From: Halanaerobium polyolivorans
GTDB taxonomy: Bacteria; Bacillota; Halanaerobiia; Halanaerobiales; Halanaerobiaceae
Assembly (NCBI RefSeq): GCF_020711195.1
Contig: NZ_JAJFAT010000001.1
Span: 1 to 64,000 of the forward strand
Length of the DNA stretch: 64,000 nt
Direction of reading: 5' to 3'
Positions 25,727 to 36,324 of this stretch are shown here, piece after piece. Position 1 is the stretch's first letter, and each line of letters begins with the position of its first letter. The translations under genes were made by a program, and so were the position numbers. The notes under the pieces were generated by a model, which was not told where the DNA came from, made no database searches, and saw only the letters and a program-made list of their open reading frames with translations.

Positions 25727-26608
25727 GTGAGTAGAAATATTTATCTAAACGGTGAGATAGTTCCCGAAGATGAGGCAAAAATTTCAGTTTTTGATCATGG
25801 TTATTTATATGGTGATGGTATTTTTGAAGGGATAAGAGCCTATAGTGGTAGAGTATTTATGCTTGATGACCATATTAAGCGCCTTTATGAGTCTGCAAAA
25901 ACTATCATGTTAGATATACCTCTAAGTCCTGAAGAGATGGAAGAAGCGATTTTAAATACAATCAGGGCTAATCAATTAAGAGATGCTTACATAAGAGTTG
26001 TTGTCTCTAGGGGTGTGGGGGATTTAGGATTAGATCCTCGTAAATGTGATAAGGCTACAGTAGTTATTATAGCCAGTGCTATTCAACTCTATGATGAGGA
26101 ACTTTATGAAACCGGACTTAAGCTTGTGACCGTACCTACCCGGAGAAATGGGCCGGAGATGGTTAATCCTCGCATTAAATCTTTAAATTATTTAAATAAT
26201 ATTATGGCTAGAATAGAGGCTAATTTAGCAGAAGCTCCAGAGGCCATAATCTTAAATAGTGATGGTTATGTTGCTGAGTGTACAGGAGATAATATCTTTA
26301 TTATCGAAGGTAATACCCTCTATACTCCACCTAAATATGCAGGAATCTTAAAAGGAACCAAAAGAGAAGTTGTGCTGGAAATAGCGGAAGAAATGGGATT
26401 AGAAGTCAAAGAAGAGCTCTTTACCAGACACGATATCTTTATAGCTGATGAGTGCTTTTTAAGTGGAACTGCAGCTGAGGTTATTCCAGTAGTAGAAGTT
26501 GACGGCAGAACTATTGGTGAAGGAAAAGTTGGTAGTAAAACTACCAAACTTATTGCCAGATTTAGAGAAATAGCTCATACAAGTGGTAAAGAGATTTATC
26601 AAGCTTAA
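25727..26608 (+). CDS. ilvE: Branched-chain amino acid aminotransferase
   Basis: 293 aa, fold-type IV PLP enzyme catalysing the last step to Val, Leu and Ile. Motifs: [23 protein letters not shown] at the N-terminus, [13 protein letters not shown] with the PLP Lys at about 151, and [12 protein letters not shown] plus [12 protein letters not shown] at the C-terminus. The GTG start at 25727 follows AAGGAGG by about 8 bases. First gene after the consensus promoter. Confidence 0.93.
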   Translation: MSRNIYLNGEIVPEDEAKISVFDHGYLYGDGIFEGIRAYSGRVFMLDDHIKRLYESAKTIMLDIPLSPEEMEEAILNTIRANQLRDAYIRVVVSRGVGDLGLDPRKCDKATVVIIASAIQLYDEELYETGLKLVTVPTRRNGPEMVNPRIKSLNYLNNIMARIEANLAEAPEAIILNSDGYVAECTGDNIFIIEGNTLYTPPKYAGILKGTKREVVLEIAEEMGLEVKEELFTRHDIFIADECFLSGTAAEVIPVVEVDGRTIGEGKVGSKTTKLIARFREIAHTSGKEIYQA

Positions 26609-26646
26609 ATTCTTTTACTTTAGTAGTTAGGATTAAGGAGGAAATA

Positions 26647-28302
26647 ATGAGAAGTGATAAGATAAAAAAAGGCATAGAAAGAGCCCCACATAGATCTTTA
26701 CTCTATGCATTAGGGCTTTCAGATGATGATATAAATAAACCGCTGATTGGTATTGCCAATTCAGCTAATGATATAATTCCCGGGCATAAACACTTAGATG
26801 ATATAGCAAAGGCTGCCAAACATGGTATTACAGCAGCTGGAGGAACTGCTCTATCATTCTCTACCATCGGTGTTTGTGATGGGATAGCGATGGGTCATGA
26901 AGGAATGAGATTTTCTCTGGCCAGTCGGGAGATAATTGCAGATTCGGTAGAAGCAGTTGTAAGTGGACATCAGCTTGATGGACTTGTTTTGGTACCCAAC
27001 TGTGATAAGATAGTACCCGGAATGATGATGGCAGCAGCCAGACTCGATATTCCCGCTATTGTAATCAGTGGTGGACCGATGAAGGCAGGTAATTACTGTG
27101 GAGAAGCAATTGATTTACACAATGTTTTTGAAGCAGTTGGCTCCGTTGTATCAGGTAAGATGGAGGAAGAAGAACTGGAGCTAATTTCTAAAAGAGCCTG
27201 TCCAGGAGCAGGATCCTGTGCAGGTATGTTTACAGCAAACTCTATGAATTCGATGGCTGAAGCACTGGGGATTGCTCTACCTGGTAATGGGACAATTCCA
27301 GCTGTAAATGCAGACAGAATTCGACTGGCAAAAGCGGCCGGTAAAGCAGTAATGAAACTTGTTGAAGAAGATATTAGACCTTCAGATATCTTAACAAGGG
27401 CTGCTTTTGAAAATGCAATTGCGGTTGATATGGCTTTAGGCTGTTCAACCAATACAGCCCTCCATTTACCCGCTATTGCTCATGAAGCAGGAGTTGAGAT
27501 AGAATTAGAACACTTCAATGAGGTCAGTGATAAGGTACCTCATATCTGTAGTTTAACTCCAGCAGGTTTAAACCATATGGAAGATTTAGATCAGGCCGGG
27601 GGAATCCATGCCGTAATCAATGAACTTTATGAGGCAGGATTGGTTGAGGGAGATGTTCTAACAGTAAGTGCTCAAACCTTAAAAGAAAATCTAGCAGCTA
27701 TCAACTTTATTGACCATGAGATTATTCGTCCTCTCGATAATCCTTACCATCCCAGAGGAGGACTTGCTATTTTAAAGGGTAATATTGCTCCTCAGGGTTC
27801 TGTAGTTAAGAGAGCAGCAGTTGCCGATAAAATGAAAGAGCATCGTGGGCCTGCTCGAGTATATTCAAGTGAAGAAGAGGCCATAAAAGCGATCAATGGG
27901 GGGGAGATTGTTCCCGGTGACGTAGTTGTGATTAAAAATGAAGGTCCTAAAGGTGGACCAGGAATGAGAGAGATGTTAGCTCCTACTTCAGCTTTAGCTG
28001 GAATGGGACTTGATGAATGTGTAGCTTTAATCACAGATGGTAGATTTTCCGGAGCTACCAAAGGTGCAGCTATAGGGCATGTATCTCCAGAAGCTGCAGC
28101 AGGAGGTCCAATTGCTGCAATTGAAGAAGGAGATATTATCCATATCGATATGGATAACTTTGTACTTGAAGTAGAACTATCTGCAGAAGAACTTGCGGCA
28201 AGGATGGAAAAGGTTGAAGCATATATACCTGAGGTAAGTGGTTATTTAAAACGTTATGCAAAACTGGTTGGCCCTGCTTCAAAAGGAGCAGTTTTTGAAT
28301 AA
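26647..28302 (+). CDS. ilvD: Dihydroxy-acid dehydratase
   Basis: 551 aa, iron-sulfur enzyme dehydrating dihydroxyvalerate and dihydroxymethylvalerate. Seen are [19 protein letters not shown], the cluster cysteines in [10 protein letters not shown] and [17 protein letters not shown], and the C-terminal [22 protein letters not shown]. Full length for the family. AAGGAGG lies directly before the ATG. Confidence 0.96.
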   Translation: MRSDKIKKGIERAPHRSLLYALGLSDDDINKPLIGIANSANDIIPGHKHLDDIAKAAKHGITAAGGTALSFSTIGVCDGIAMGHEGMRFSLASREIIADSVEAVVSGHQLDGLVLVPNCDKIVPGMMMAAARLDIPAIVISGGPMKAGNYCGEAIDLHNVFEAVGSVVSGKMEEEELELISKRACPGAGSCAGMFTANSMNSMAEALGIALPGNGTIPAVNADRIRLAKAAGKAVMKLVEEDIRPSDILTRAAFENAIAVDMALGCSTNTALHLPAIAHEAGVEIELEHFNEVSDKVPHICSLTPAGLNHMEDLDQAGGIHAVINELYEAGLVEGDVLTVSAQTLKENLAAINFIDHEIIRPLDNPYHPRGGLAILKGNIAPQGSVVKRAAVADKMKEHRGPARVYSSEEEAIKAINGGEIVPGDVVVIKNEGPKGGPGMREMLAPTSALAGMGLDECVALITDGRFSGATKGAAIGHVSPEAAAGGPIAAIEEGDIIHIDMDNFVLEVELSAEELAARMEKVEAYIPEVSGYLKRYAKLVGPASKGAVFE

Positions 28303-28724
28303 AAATCAAAATAATCAGTACTTATCGGTATTAATTACTGGTAGGTATTGATTATTTATAAATAATTTAGTATAGTATGATTAAATACTAATAATTTCTA
28401 GTATAGATAAAATATTATATTATGATGAAGTTTCAACAATATCAAGTAGTAGAGTAGAGTTTTGCTTCATCTAAGATATTATATAATTTATTTAATCTAG
28501 AGCTTTAAACTAAAATATATAACTATTAATTTAATTTTTTAAATATTTCTTTTTACATATTTAGAAAATATAATTTGGGAATCTTTATAATTCTTACTTA
28601 GATTAGTTTTAGTTAGTGCTTTAGATAAAATTATAGCTGATATCTTAGACCTATTTTCTGCCTTGGATAATTGTATTCAGGGCTATTTTTATATATTTTT
28701 TTAAAATCACCTGGAGGTGAATTT
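28303..28724 (+). other. ilvD-ilvB intergenic region with two stem-loops
   Basis: 422 bases without a credible gene inside an otherwise tight cluster. The sequence is very AT-rich. It holds an 18-bp hairpin directly after ilvD (28313-28353) and a second possible stem (GATGAAG 28424-28430 with CTTCATC 28465-28471). TATAAT hexamers at 28569 and 28586 lack good -35 partners, so an internal promoter is possible but unproven. Confidence 0.5.
28313..28353 (+). promoter_or_regulatory. 18-bp RNA hairpin after ilvD
   Basis: AATCAGTACTTATCGGTA (28313-28330) folds onto 28336-28353 with a five-base loop. All 18 positions pair in RNA if G-U pairs are counted (about five of them), and only on the plus-strand transcript. 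No T-run follows, so a processing or stability element is as likely as a terminator. Confidence 0.55.
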
Positions 28725-30395
28725 ATGCCAAAATTGAATGGTGGACAAATTATTATCGAATCATTAAAGAAAGAAAATGTTGATGTAGTCTTTGGTTATC
28801 CGGGAGGAGCTGTTATTAATCTTTATGACGCCCTATTTTCTTCTTCCCTTAAACATTATTTGGGACGGCATGAACAGGGAGTAATTCATGCAGCTGATGG
28901 TTATGCAAGAAGTACAGGTAAGGTTGGAGTCTGTATTGCAACCTCTGGGCCAGGTGGAACAAATCTTGTTACAGGTTTGGCAACAGCTCAGATGGATTCT
29001 GTACCGATTGTGGCTTTTACAGGTCAGGTACCGAGTTCTTTAATCGGTAAAGATGCTTTTCAGGAAGCAGACATTACAGGGATTTCTTTACCAATTACCA
29101 AACATAACTTTTTAGTTACCGATATCAAAGATCTACCAAGAACTATCAAAGAAGCATTCTATATTGCCAGAACCGGTAGACCGGGTCCTGTTTTAATTGA
29201 TCTGGCTAAAGATGTAACTCAGGCAGAAATGGAATTTGAATATCCTGATTCTATTGATTTACCTGGTTACAGACCTACCTTTGAAGGTCATAAATTACAG
29301 ATTAATAAAGCTGCTAAGGCAATCAATAGTGCTAAAAAACCATTACTTTATGTTGGAGGAGGGGCAGTAATCTCTGGAGCAGACCAGGAGATTAGAGCTC
29401 TGGTAGAAAAGGCTAAAATACCGATTACTACAACCTTAATGGGACTTGGAATTTATCCAGAAGATAAGGAGCTTGCTTTAGAAATGCTGGGAATGCATGG
29501 GACTCAATATGCAAACCTTGCTACCACAGAAGCAGACCTACTGATAGCGGTTGGAGCCCGTTTTGATGACAGGGTAACAGGAAAACTGGATGAATTTGCA
29601 GCTGATGCAGATATAGTGCAGATCGATATAGATCCGGCAGAAATCGGGAAAAATGTTGATGTGACCGTACCGATCGTAGGAGATATTAAAACCGTTTTAA
29701 ATGAGCTCTTACCCCATATAGATGAAAAAGAAATGGGAGAATGGCAGCAGAGAATCAAAGAACTCAAAGAAAAATATCCACTTAAATACGAAGATGATGG
29801 TAGTGAGGTAATCAAACCACAGTATGTGATGGAAGAAATAGATAAATTTACTGATGGAGATGCAACCATTGTAACCGAAGTTGGTCAGCATCAAATGTGG
29901 GCTGCTCAGTTCCATAAATACCAGAAACCGCGTCAGTTTTTAACCTCAGGTGGACTGGGAACTATGGGTTATGGACTTCCAGCAGCAATTGGTGCTCAAA
30001 TAGGTCAGCCCGATGAAAAAGTTATTTTAATTGCAGGTGATGGTTCTATTCAGATGAATCTACAGGAATTGGGAACCGCCCAGACATATAATATTCCCAT
30101 CAAAGTTTTAATCTTTAATAATAACTATTTGGGGATGGTTAGACAGTGGCAGGAGTTCTTTTTTGATAAAAGATATGCTTCTACCAAAATACCTGCTCCT
30201 GATTTTATTAAAATGGCAGATGCTTATGGGATCTGGGCAAAAAGAGTTGAGAAGAAAAGCGAATTAGATGCTGCTTTAAAAGAGGCGATGGAACATAATG
30301 GTCCGGTAGTTCTGGACATCAAGATTCCAGAAGAAGAAAATGTTTATCCGATGGTACCAGCTGGTGCTGGCTTAAAAGATATGATAGGGGGATAA
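28725..30395 (+). CDS. ilvB: Acetolactate synthase large subunit
   Basis: 556 aa ThDP enzyme joining two pyruvate, or pyruvate and 2-oxobutyrate. N-terminal [16 protein letters not shown], the catalytic Glu in [16 protein letters not shown], middle FAD-binding region, and the ThDP motif [16 protein letters not shown] with [13 protein letters not shown] start it at ATG 28725 ([14 protein letters not shown]) behind GGAGGTGA 28713-28720, not at the in-frame TTG 28671, whose extra 18 residues match nothing. ilvN follows after 3 bases. Confidence 0.95.
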   Translation: MPKLNGGQIIIESLKKENVDVVFGYPGGAVINLYDALFSSSLKHYLGRHEQGVIHAADGYARSTGKVGVCIATSGPGGTNLVTGLATAQMDSVPIVAFTGQVPSSLIGKDAFQEADITGISLPITKHNFLVTDIKDLPRTIKEAFYIARTGRPGPVLIDLAKDVTQAEMEFEYPDSIDLPGYRPTFEGHKLQINKAAKAINSAKKPLLYVGGGAVISGADQEIRALVEKAKIPITTTLMGLGIYPEDKELALEMLGMHGTQYANLATTEADLLIAVGARFDDRVTGKLDEFAADADIVQIDIDPAEIGKNVDVTVPIVGDIKTVLNELLPHIDEKEMGEWQQRIKELKEKYPLKYEDDGSEVIKPQYVMEEIDKFTDGDATIVTEVGQHQMWAAQFHKYQKPRQFLTSGGLGTMGYGLPAAIGAQIGQPDEKVILIAGDGSIQMNLQELGTAQTYNIPIKVLIFNNNYLGMVRQWQEFFFDKRYASTKIPAPDFIKMADAYGIWAKRVEKKSELDAALKEAMEHNGPVVLDIKIPEEENVYPMVPAGAGLKDMIGG

Positions 30396-30398
30396 AAA

Positions 30399-30887
30399 AT
30401 GACACATATTTTATCAGTTTCTGTTCTTAATAAACCAGGTGTTCTAACAAGGGTTGCAGGTCTTTTTAGTCGTCGTAACTTTAATATCGAAAGTCTCAAT
30501 GTTGGTAAAACAGAAAATCCTGAAATATCAAGGATGACAATAGTAGTTCATGGAGACGAAAAAACCTTAGAACAGGTTACCAAACAGCTCCATAAGCTGA
30601 TCAATGTTTTAAAGATCAAAGAACTTGATCAAAATCAAATCGTGGAAAGAGATTTAATTTTAATCAGGGTTAAATGTACCCGCAAACAGCGCTCTGAAAT
30701 CATTCAAATTGCTGATACTTTTAGAGCTCAAATTGTAGATGTAGCTGCAGATAGTTTGATGATCGAAGCTACAGGTACCCAAGATAAATTAGAAGCTTTA
30801 ACAGAATTACTGCGTGATTTTGGGATTGCTGAATTTGTTAGAACAGGAATTGTTGCTTTAAGCAGGGGTCAGGCAGTAGAAAGATAA
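30399..30887 (+). CDS. ilvN: Acetolactate synthase regulatory subunit
   Basis: 162 aa with an N-terminal ACT domain (LSVSVLNKPGVLTRVAGLFSRR, FNIESLNVGKTE) that binds valine for feedback control, and a C-terminal ALS_ss domain (ERDLILIRVKC, MIEATGTQDKLEALTELL). It is usual for this subunit to follow ilvB directly. Confidence 0.95.
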   Translation: MTHILSVSVLNKPGVLTRVAGLFSRRNFNIESLNVGKTENPEISRMTIVVHGDEKTLEQVTKQLHKLINVLKIKELDQNQIVERDLILIRVKCTRKQRSEIIQIADTFRAQIVDVAADSLMIEATGTQDKLEALTELLRDFGIAEFVRTGIVALSRGQAVER

Positions 30888-30913
30888 TTATAAAATAAAA
30901 GGGGATAGATACA

Positions 30914-31900
30914 ATGGAAATTTATTATGATAAAGATGCAGATCTAAAGTACTTAGAAGATAAAACAGTAGCGGTTATTGGTTATGGAAGTCAGGGTCAT
31001 GCCCAGGCACAAAACCTTAAAGATAGTGGAGTAAAAACTATTATTGGTTTAAGAAAAGAAAGCAGCAGCTGGGAAGTTGCCGAAAAAGATGGTTTTGATG
31101 TTTATACAACTGCAGAAGCAAGTGCAAAAGCAGATGTTATTCAGATTTTAATTCCAGATATCAAACAGGCTTCTGTCTTTAAAAATGATATTGAAGGGAA
31201 CCTAGAAGATGGCAATACTCTGGTTTTCTCCCATGGATTTAATATCCATTATGATCAGATAGTTCCACCAAAAAATGTAGATGTAATAATGGTAGCACCT
31301 AAAAGTCCAGGTCACCTGGTGAGAAGACTTTATGTAGATGGTAAAGGTGTTCCCGGTTTACTGGCAGTTTATCAGGATTATACTGCAAATGCCTATGCTA
31401 TTGGTTTAGCTTATGCTAAAGCTATTGGCTGTACTCATGCCGGTGTAATCGAAACCAGCTTTAAAGAAGAAACAGAAACAGATCTCTTTGGAGAACAGGC
31501 TGTTTTATGTGGTGGAGCAACAGCACTGGTAAAAGCCGGTTTTGAAACTTTAGTTGAAGCAGGCTATCAGCCGGAAATAGCCTATTTCGAGTGTTTAAAT
31601 GAACTTAAGCTGATCGTTGATCTAATGTTTGAAGGTGGAATTTCAACAATGCGTGATTCTATCAGTGATACAGCCCAATATGGAGATATTATGGTTGGAC
31701 CGAAAATAATAGATGATCATGTTAGAGAAAATATGAAAGAGGTACTGGCAGATATTCAAAATGGAGAATTTGCCCGTAACTGGATCTTAGAAAATCAGGC
31801 AAATAGACCTGTATTTAATTCTCTAACCAAAAAAGACGAAGAATCCTTAATTGAGGAAGTAGGAGCTAGATTGAGAAAGATGATGTCATGGATTGACTAA
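30914..31900 (+). CDS. ilvC: Ketol-acid reductoisomerase (class I)
   Basis: 328 aa. Rossmann motif [19 protein letters not shown] and the loop [11 protein letters not shown], whose Arg and Ser residues fit NADPH use. The catalytic knotted domain has [14 protein letters not shown] and [17 protein letters not shown]. Class I length. It lies between ilvN and leuA. Confidence 0.96.
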   Translation: MEIYYDKDADLKYLEDKTVAVIGYGSQGHAQAQNLKDSGVKTIIGLRKESSSWEVAEKDGFDVYTTAEASAKADVIQILIPDIKQASVFKNDIEGNLEDGNTLVFSHGFNIHYDQIVPPKNVDVIMVAPKSPGHLVRRLYVDGKGVPGLLAVYQDYTANAYAIGLAYAKAIGCTHAGVIETSFKEETETDLFGEQAVLCGGATALVKAGFETLVEAGYQPEIAYFECLNELKLIVDLMFEGGISTMRDSISDTAQYGDIMVGPKIIDDHVRENMKEVLADIQNGEFARNWILENQANRPVFNSLTKKDEESLIEEVGARLRKMMSWID

Positions 31901-31918
31901 ATAAGGTGGTGAAGCAAG

Positions 31919-33448
31919 ATGAAAACAGTTAAGTTTTTCGATACAACATTAAGAGATGGTGAGCAATCTCCAGGTGTAACTTTAATTCCTGAAGAAAAAC
32001 TTGCCATTGCTAAACAATTAGAAAAAATGAGGGTTAATGTCATAGAAGCAGGTTTTCCCATCGCTTCAGATGGAGACTATAATGCGGTTAAAATGGTGGC
32101 AGATAATATTAGTGAAATTGAGGTTGCTGCTTTATGTAGATGCCGCAAAAAAGATATAGATAGAGCCTGGGATGCCCTTAAAGGTGCTGCTAAACCGAGG
32201 CTGCATATCTTTATCGCTTCTTCTCCCATTCATTTGGAATACAAACTTAAAATGACTGAAGATGAGGTTTTAAACAGTGCTGTTGAAGCTATCAAATATG
32301 CCAAACAGTATACAGATAATATCGAGTTTTCAGCTGAAGATGCTGCCCGGAGTGATGTTGACTTTTTATGCAGATTATTAAATGCTGTAATTGAAGCTGG
32401 AGCTAAGGTGGTTAATATTCCTGATACAGTAGGTTATACTGTACCAAGTGAATTTGGTAATTTAATTAAAACAATCAGAGAAAATACGCCTTTAATCGAT
32501 CAGGCAGAGATCAGTGTCCACTGTCACAATGATTTAGGATTGGCAGTTGCCAACTCTCTGGCTGCAATCGAAAATGGAGCTACTCAGGTAGAGGTCTCTG
32601 TTAATGGAATCGGGGAAAGAGCTGGTAATGCAGCCTTAGAAGAGATTGTAATGGCTCTTTATACCAGACAGGATTATTATGATCTAGAGATAACCCAGGA
32701 TACAACCCAAATTGCTAGATTAAGCAAACTTGTTTCTAACTCTACCGGGATGTCCATCCAGCCCAATAAGGCTATCGTTGGGGCCAATGCTTTTGCCCAT
32801 GAATCAGGTATCCACCAGGATGGGGTAATCAAAGAAAGAACAACCTATGAGATTATGGATGCTAAAACAATAGGTTTAGAAGAAAACAAGCTTGTCTTAG
32901 GTAAACACTCAGGTCGGCATGCTTTAAAGGACTTCTTAGAAAAGTATGACTATCAGCTTGATGATAAAACCTTTAATAATTTCTTCAAAAGGTTTAAAGA
33001 CCTGGCAGATAAAAAGAAAAATGTCAGTAATGCAGATATTTTTGCCTTACTTGACAATGAACTTTATGATTATGACAAGGTTTATGAGCTGGAATACATT
33101 TCAGTTATGACAGGTAAAGGACTATTACCAACTGCTACTATAAGGCTGATCAAAGATGATGAGGTTATTCAGACAGCAGCCTGTAATGGGGATGGACCTG
33201 TAGATGCGATATTCCAGACTATCAATGAATTAACAGGTATTGAAGATATTAAATTAATGTCCTATAAAGTTGATGCAGTAACAGAAGGTAAAGATGCCTT
33301 AGGTGAATCATTTGTAGCAGCTGAGATAGATGGTAAGATCTATACAGGCCGTTCATCTCAAACCGATATTACCGAGGCAAGTGCAATTGCTTATCTAGAT
33401 GCTATAAATAAATATCTTGTCTATAATAAGAATAATAAAAAGTCTTAA
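31919..33448 (+). CDS. leuA: 2-isopropylmalate synthase
   Basis: 509 aa: HMGL-type barrel starting VKFFDTTLRDGEQSPGVTL, metal ligands in SVHCHNDLGLAVANSLAA, substrate region HESGIHQDGVIKERTTYEIM, then a C-terminal regulatory LeuA-dimer domain (about 385-500) for leucine feedback. Distinct from the cimA product encoded at the end of the cluster. Confidence 0.94.
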   Translation: MKTVKFFDTTLRDGEQSPGVTLIPEEKLAIAKQLEKMRVNVIEAGFPIASDGDYNAVKMVADNISEIEVAALCRCRKKDIDRAWDALKGAAKPRLHIFIASSPIHLEYKLKMTEDEVLNSAVEAIKYAKQYTDNIEFSAEDAARSDVDFLCRLLNAVIEAGAKVVNIPDTVGYTVPSEFGNLIKTIRENTPLIDQAEISVHCHNDLGLAVANSLAAIENGATQVEVSVNGIGERAGNAALEEIVMALYTRQDYYDLEITQDTTQIARLSKLVSNSTGMSIQPNKAIVGANAFAHESGIHQDGVIKERTTYEIMDAKTIGLEENKLVLGKHSGRHALKDFLEKYDYQLDDKTFNNFFKRFKDLADKKKNVSNADIFALLDNELYDYDKVYELEYISVMTGKGLLPTATIRLIKDDEVIQTAACNGDGPVDAIFQTINELTGIEDIKLMSYKVDAVTEGKDALGESFVAAEIDGKIYTGRSSQTDITEASAIAYLDAINKYLVYNKNNKKS

Positions 33449-33482
33449 ATTATATAAATCAATAAGAGGAGTGGATATTTAG

Positions 33483-34748
33483 ATGGGAATGACGATGATC
33501 GAAAAAATCCTTGCAGCTCATACAGAATATGATGAGCTTAAACCGGGGCAGATAGTTAATGCTGAGGTTGATATCGTATTAGGTAATGATATCACCACAC
33601 CGGTTGCAATAGAGGAATTTAATAAAATTGGTGTTGAAACTGTATTTGATAAAGATAGGGTAGTTATTGTACCTGACCACTTTGCGCCAAGCAAAGATAT
33701 TCAGGCAGCTGAGCAGGTAAAAATGCTGCGTGAATTTGCCCGCAAACATGAGCTGACAAATTTCTTTGAAATCGGTCAGATGGGTATAGAACATGTGCTG
33801 CTGCCGGAAAAAGGTCTTGCCTTACCGGGAGAGATCATTGTCGGTGCTGACTCCCACACCTGTACTTATGGTGCCTTGGGTGCTTTAGGAACAGGGGTAG
33901 GAAGTACTGATATGGCTGCCGCTATGGCAACAGGTAAAGCCTGGTTTAAAGTACCTCCAACGATTAAATTCGTTTATACTGGAGAACTACAGCCCTGGGT
34001 TAGTGGTAAAGACTTGATCCTCTATACTATCGGTAAGATCGGTGTAGATGGTGCTTTATATAAAGCTATGGAATTTACCGGAGAAGCTATTTCTAATCTT
34101 TCTATGGACGGTAGAATGACCATGTCTAATATGGCCATCGAAGCTGGTGGAAAAGCCGGTTTGATCGAAGCTGATGATAAAACAGTTGAGTATTTAAAAG
34201 GTAGAGCGGTTAGAGACTACAATATCTATCAAAGTGATGAAGATGCAGAATATGAAGAGGTAATAGAGATTGATGTAAGTCAAATCGAACCTCAGGTTGC
34301 TTTTCCAAGTCTGCCCGATAATACAAGAGGTGTGAGTGAAGCTGGTGAGGTCAAGATCCATCAGTCAGTAATCGGCTCCTGTACAAATGGTAGAATCGAA
34401 GACTTGAGAGCAGCTGCTAAAATTCTTGAATTTAATAAGATTCATCCCGATGTACGCTGTTTGATCTTCCCTGGTACCCAGGATATCTATAAGCAGGCTG
34501 TTAATGAAGGTCTGGTAGAAATCTTCATTGAAGCAGGTGCTGCCTTTAGCACCCCAACCTGTGGACCGTGTCTTGGTGGACATATGGGTATTTTAGCTGA
34601 AGGAGAAAGAGCCATCTCTACAACCAACCGTAATTTTGTCGGTAGAATGGGCTCACCTAAAAGTGAAGTATATCTATCAAGTCCAGCAGTTGCAGCAGCA
34701 TCAGCAGTTAAAGGCTATATTGCTGCTCCAGAGGAGGTAATCAAATAA
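33483..34748 (+). CDS. leuC: 3-isopropylmalate dehydratase large subunit
   Basis: 421 aa, aconitase superfamily, of the shorter archaeal/clostridial HacA-type. Fe-S ligands lie in [26 protein letters not shown] and [11 protein letters not shown]. Its reading frame touches leuD (TAATG overlap). The same enzyme may also serve the citramalate route, since cimA is in the cluster. Confidence 0.95.
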   Translation: MGMTMIEKILAAHTEYDELKPGQIVNAEVDIVLGNDITTPVAIEEFNKIGVETVFDKDRVVIVPDHFAPSKDIQAAEQVKMLREFARKHELTNFFEIGQMGIEHVLLPEKGLALPGEIIVGADSHTCTYGALGALGTGVGSTDMAAAMATGKAWFKVPPTIKFVYTGELQPWVSGKDLILYTIGKIGVDGALYKAMEFTGEAISNLSMDGRMTMSNMAIEAGGKAGLIEADDKTVEYLKGRAVRDYNIYQSDEDAEYEEVIEIDVSQIEPQVAFPSLPDNTRGVSEAGEVKIHQSVIGSCTNGRIEDLRAAAKILEFNKIHPDVRCLIFPGTQDIYKQAVNEGLVEIFIEAGAAFSTPTCGPCLGGHMGILAEGERAISTTNRNFVGRMGSPKSEVYLSSPAVAAASAVKGYIAAPEEVIK

Positions 34749-35239
34749 TGAAATTAAAAGGAAAAGTATTTAAATATGGTGATAATGTAGATACAGATGT
34801 AATTATTCCTGCCCGTTATTTAACTTCTTCCTCACCAGAGGTCCTAGCAGCCCACTGTATGGAAGATATAGATGCAGACTTTGCCGAAAAGGTAGAAGCA
34901 GGTGATATAATAGTTGGTGGTAAAAACTTTGGTTCAGGTAGTTCTAGAGAACATGCCCCACTAGCTATTAAATATGCAGGAGTAGCCTGTGTTGTTGCTG
35001 AAAGTTTTGCCAGAATCTTTTACCGTAACTCTATCAATATCGGGCTTCCTATATTAGAGTGTCCGGAAGCAGTAGAAGCAACTGAAGCTGGAGATACTCT
35101 TGAGGTTGATATTGATCAGGGTATAGTTAAAAACTTGAGAACAGGTGAAAGTTATCAGGCAGAGGCATTTCCACCTTTTATGCAGGAAATTATTAAAGAT
35201 GGCGGCTTAATCGAGCACATCAAAAAGGTGGGTGTATAA
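34748..35239 (+). CDS. leuD: 3-isopropylmalate dehydratase small subunit
   Basis: 163 aa swivelling domain with [18 protein letters not shown] and the signature [19 protein letters not shown]. It pairs with LeuC to form the active site. Its stop overlaps the leuB start. Confidence 0.96.
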   Translation: MKLKGKVFKYGDNVDTDVIIPARYLTSSSPEVLAAHCMEDIDADFAEKVEAGDIIVGGKNFGSGSSREHAPLAIKYAGVACVVAESFARIFYRNSINIGLPILECPEAVEATEAGDTLEVDIDQGIVKNLRTGESYQAEAFPPFMQEIIKDGGLIEHIKKVGV

Positions 35240-36324
35240 TGAGTAATATAGCCTATATTCCAGGTGATGGAATCGGAGAAGAGGTAACAAGACAGGGACT
35301 TAAGGTACTAGATTATTTTAATGATAAACATCAATTAGGACTTAAGTTTGAAAAGTTCGATTTAGGTGCAGAAAGATATCTCAGAACAGGAGAAATTATG
35401 CCTGATGGGGTTTTAAATAAGCTGGAAACCTTTGATGCAATCTATCTTGGTGCTGTGGGTGACCCCAGAGTTGAGCCAGGTCTTTTAGAAAAAGGTATTT
35501 TGCTAAAACTCCGCTTTTATTTTGATCAATATATCAATCTGCGACCTATTAAATTATATAAAGAAGAATTTTCCCCACTTAAAGGGAAAGGTGTCAAAGA
35601 TATCAACTTCACAGTTGTAAGAGAAAATACTGAAGGTATTTATGCCGGTATCGGTGGTTTTCTTAAAAAAGATACCCCTGATGAGGTAGCTACTCAGGAG
35701 ATGATTTCAACCCGTAAAGGTGTAGATAGAATTATTAAATATGCCTTTGAATATGCTCAAAAATTCGGTAAAGAGCCTAAATTAACTGTTTGTGATAAGA
35801 GCAATGTTTTAACTTATGCTCATAATCTCTGGCAGAGAGCTTTTAAAGCAATGGGAGAAAATTATCCAGATGTAGCTCAGGATCATTATCTGGTAGATGC
35901 AATTACCATGAAGATGGTTCGTAATCCGGAGATATTTGATGTAATTGTAACCTGTAATATTTTCGGTGATATTATTACCGACCTTGGAGCCGAAATCCAG
36001 GGAGGTATGGGAATGGCTGTTTCAGGTAATATCAACCCAGACAGTATTTCAATGTTTGAACCTGTACATGGAAGTGCACCTGATATTGCCGGGCAAAATA
36101 TTGCCAATCCCCTGGCAGCTGTTTTAGCAGCTGCAATGATGCTGCAGCAGTTGGGTCACCCAGAACTGGCCGAAAAAACAGAGGCTGCTGTTGTAGATGC
36201 CCTATCTAAAAACATGATTACAGGTGATATTGGGGGGGATCTCAGCACTGACGAAGTTGGTGACTATTTAGTTCAGTCAATCAAAACAAATGAGGAAGGT
36301 GAGAATGATGCAGAGTGGGATTAA
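35239..36324 (+). CDS. leuB: 3-isopropylmalate dehydrogenase, TTC-like subgroup
   Basis: 361 aa, beta-decarboxylating dehydrogenase with YIPGDGIGEEVTRQGL, VRENTEGIYAGIGG, CNIFGDIITDLGAEIQGGMG and FEPVHGSAPDIAGQNIANP. The segment GAVGDPRVEPGLLEKGILLKLRF resembles tartrate/malate-type (TTC) members more than classical LeuB. Its position between leuD and cimA makes isopropylmalate and perhaps methylmalate the most likely substrates; specificity cannot be settled by eye. Confidence 0.85.
   Translation: MSNIAYIPGDGIGEEVTRQGLKVLDYFNDKHQLGLKFEKFDLGAERYLRTGEIMPDGVLNKLETFDAIYLGAVGDPRVEPGLLEKGILLKLRFYFDQYINLRPIKLYKEEFSPLKGKGVKDINFTVVRENTEGIYAGIGGFLKKDTPDEVATQEMISTRKGVDRIIKYAFEYAQKFGKEPKLTVCDKSNVLTYAHNLWQRAFKAMGENYPDVAQDHYLVDAITMKMVRNPEIFDVIVTCNIFGDIITDLGAEIQGGMGMAVSGNINPDSISMFEPVHGSAPDIAGQNIANPLAAVLAAAMMLQQLGHPELAEKTEAAVVDALSKNMITGDIGGDLSTDEVGDYLVQSIKTNEEGENDAEWD

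Noticed and set aside
28671-28724. Longer ilvB start at TTG 28671
   Set aside because: The extra 18 residues are hydrophobic, unlike any acetolactate synthase N-terminus, and the good Shine-Dalgarno serves ATG 28725.
29504-29915. Minus-strand ORFs of 68-121 codons inside ilvB
   Set aside because: Shadow frames of a well-conserved gene, without ribosome sites.
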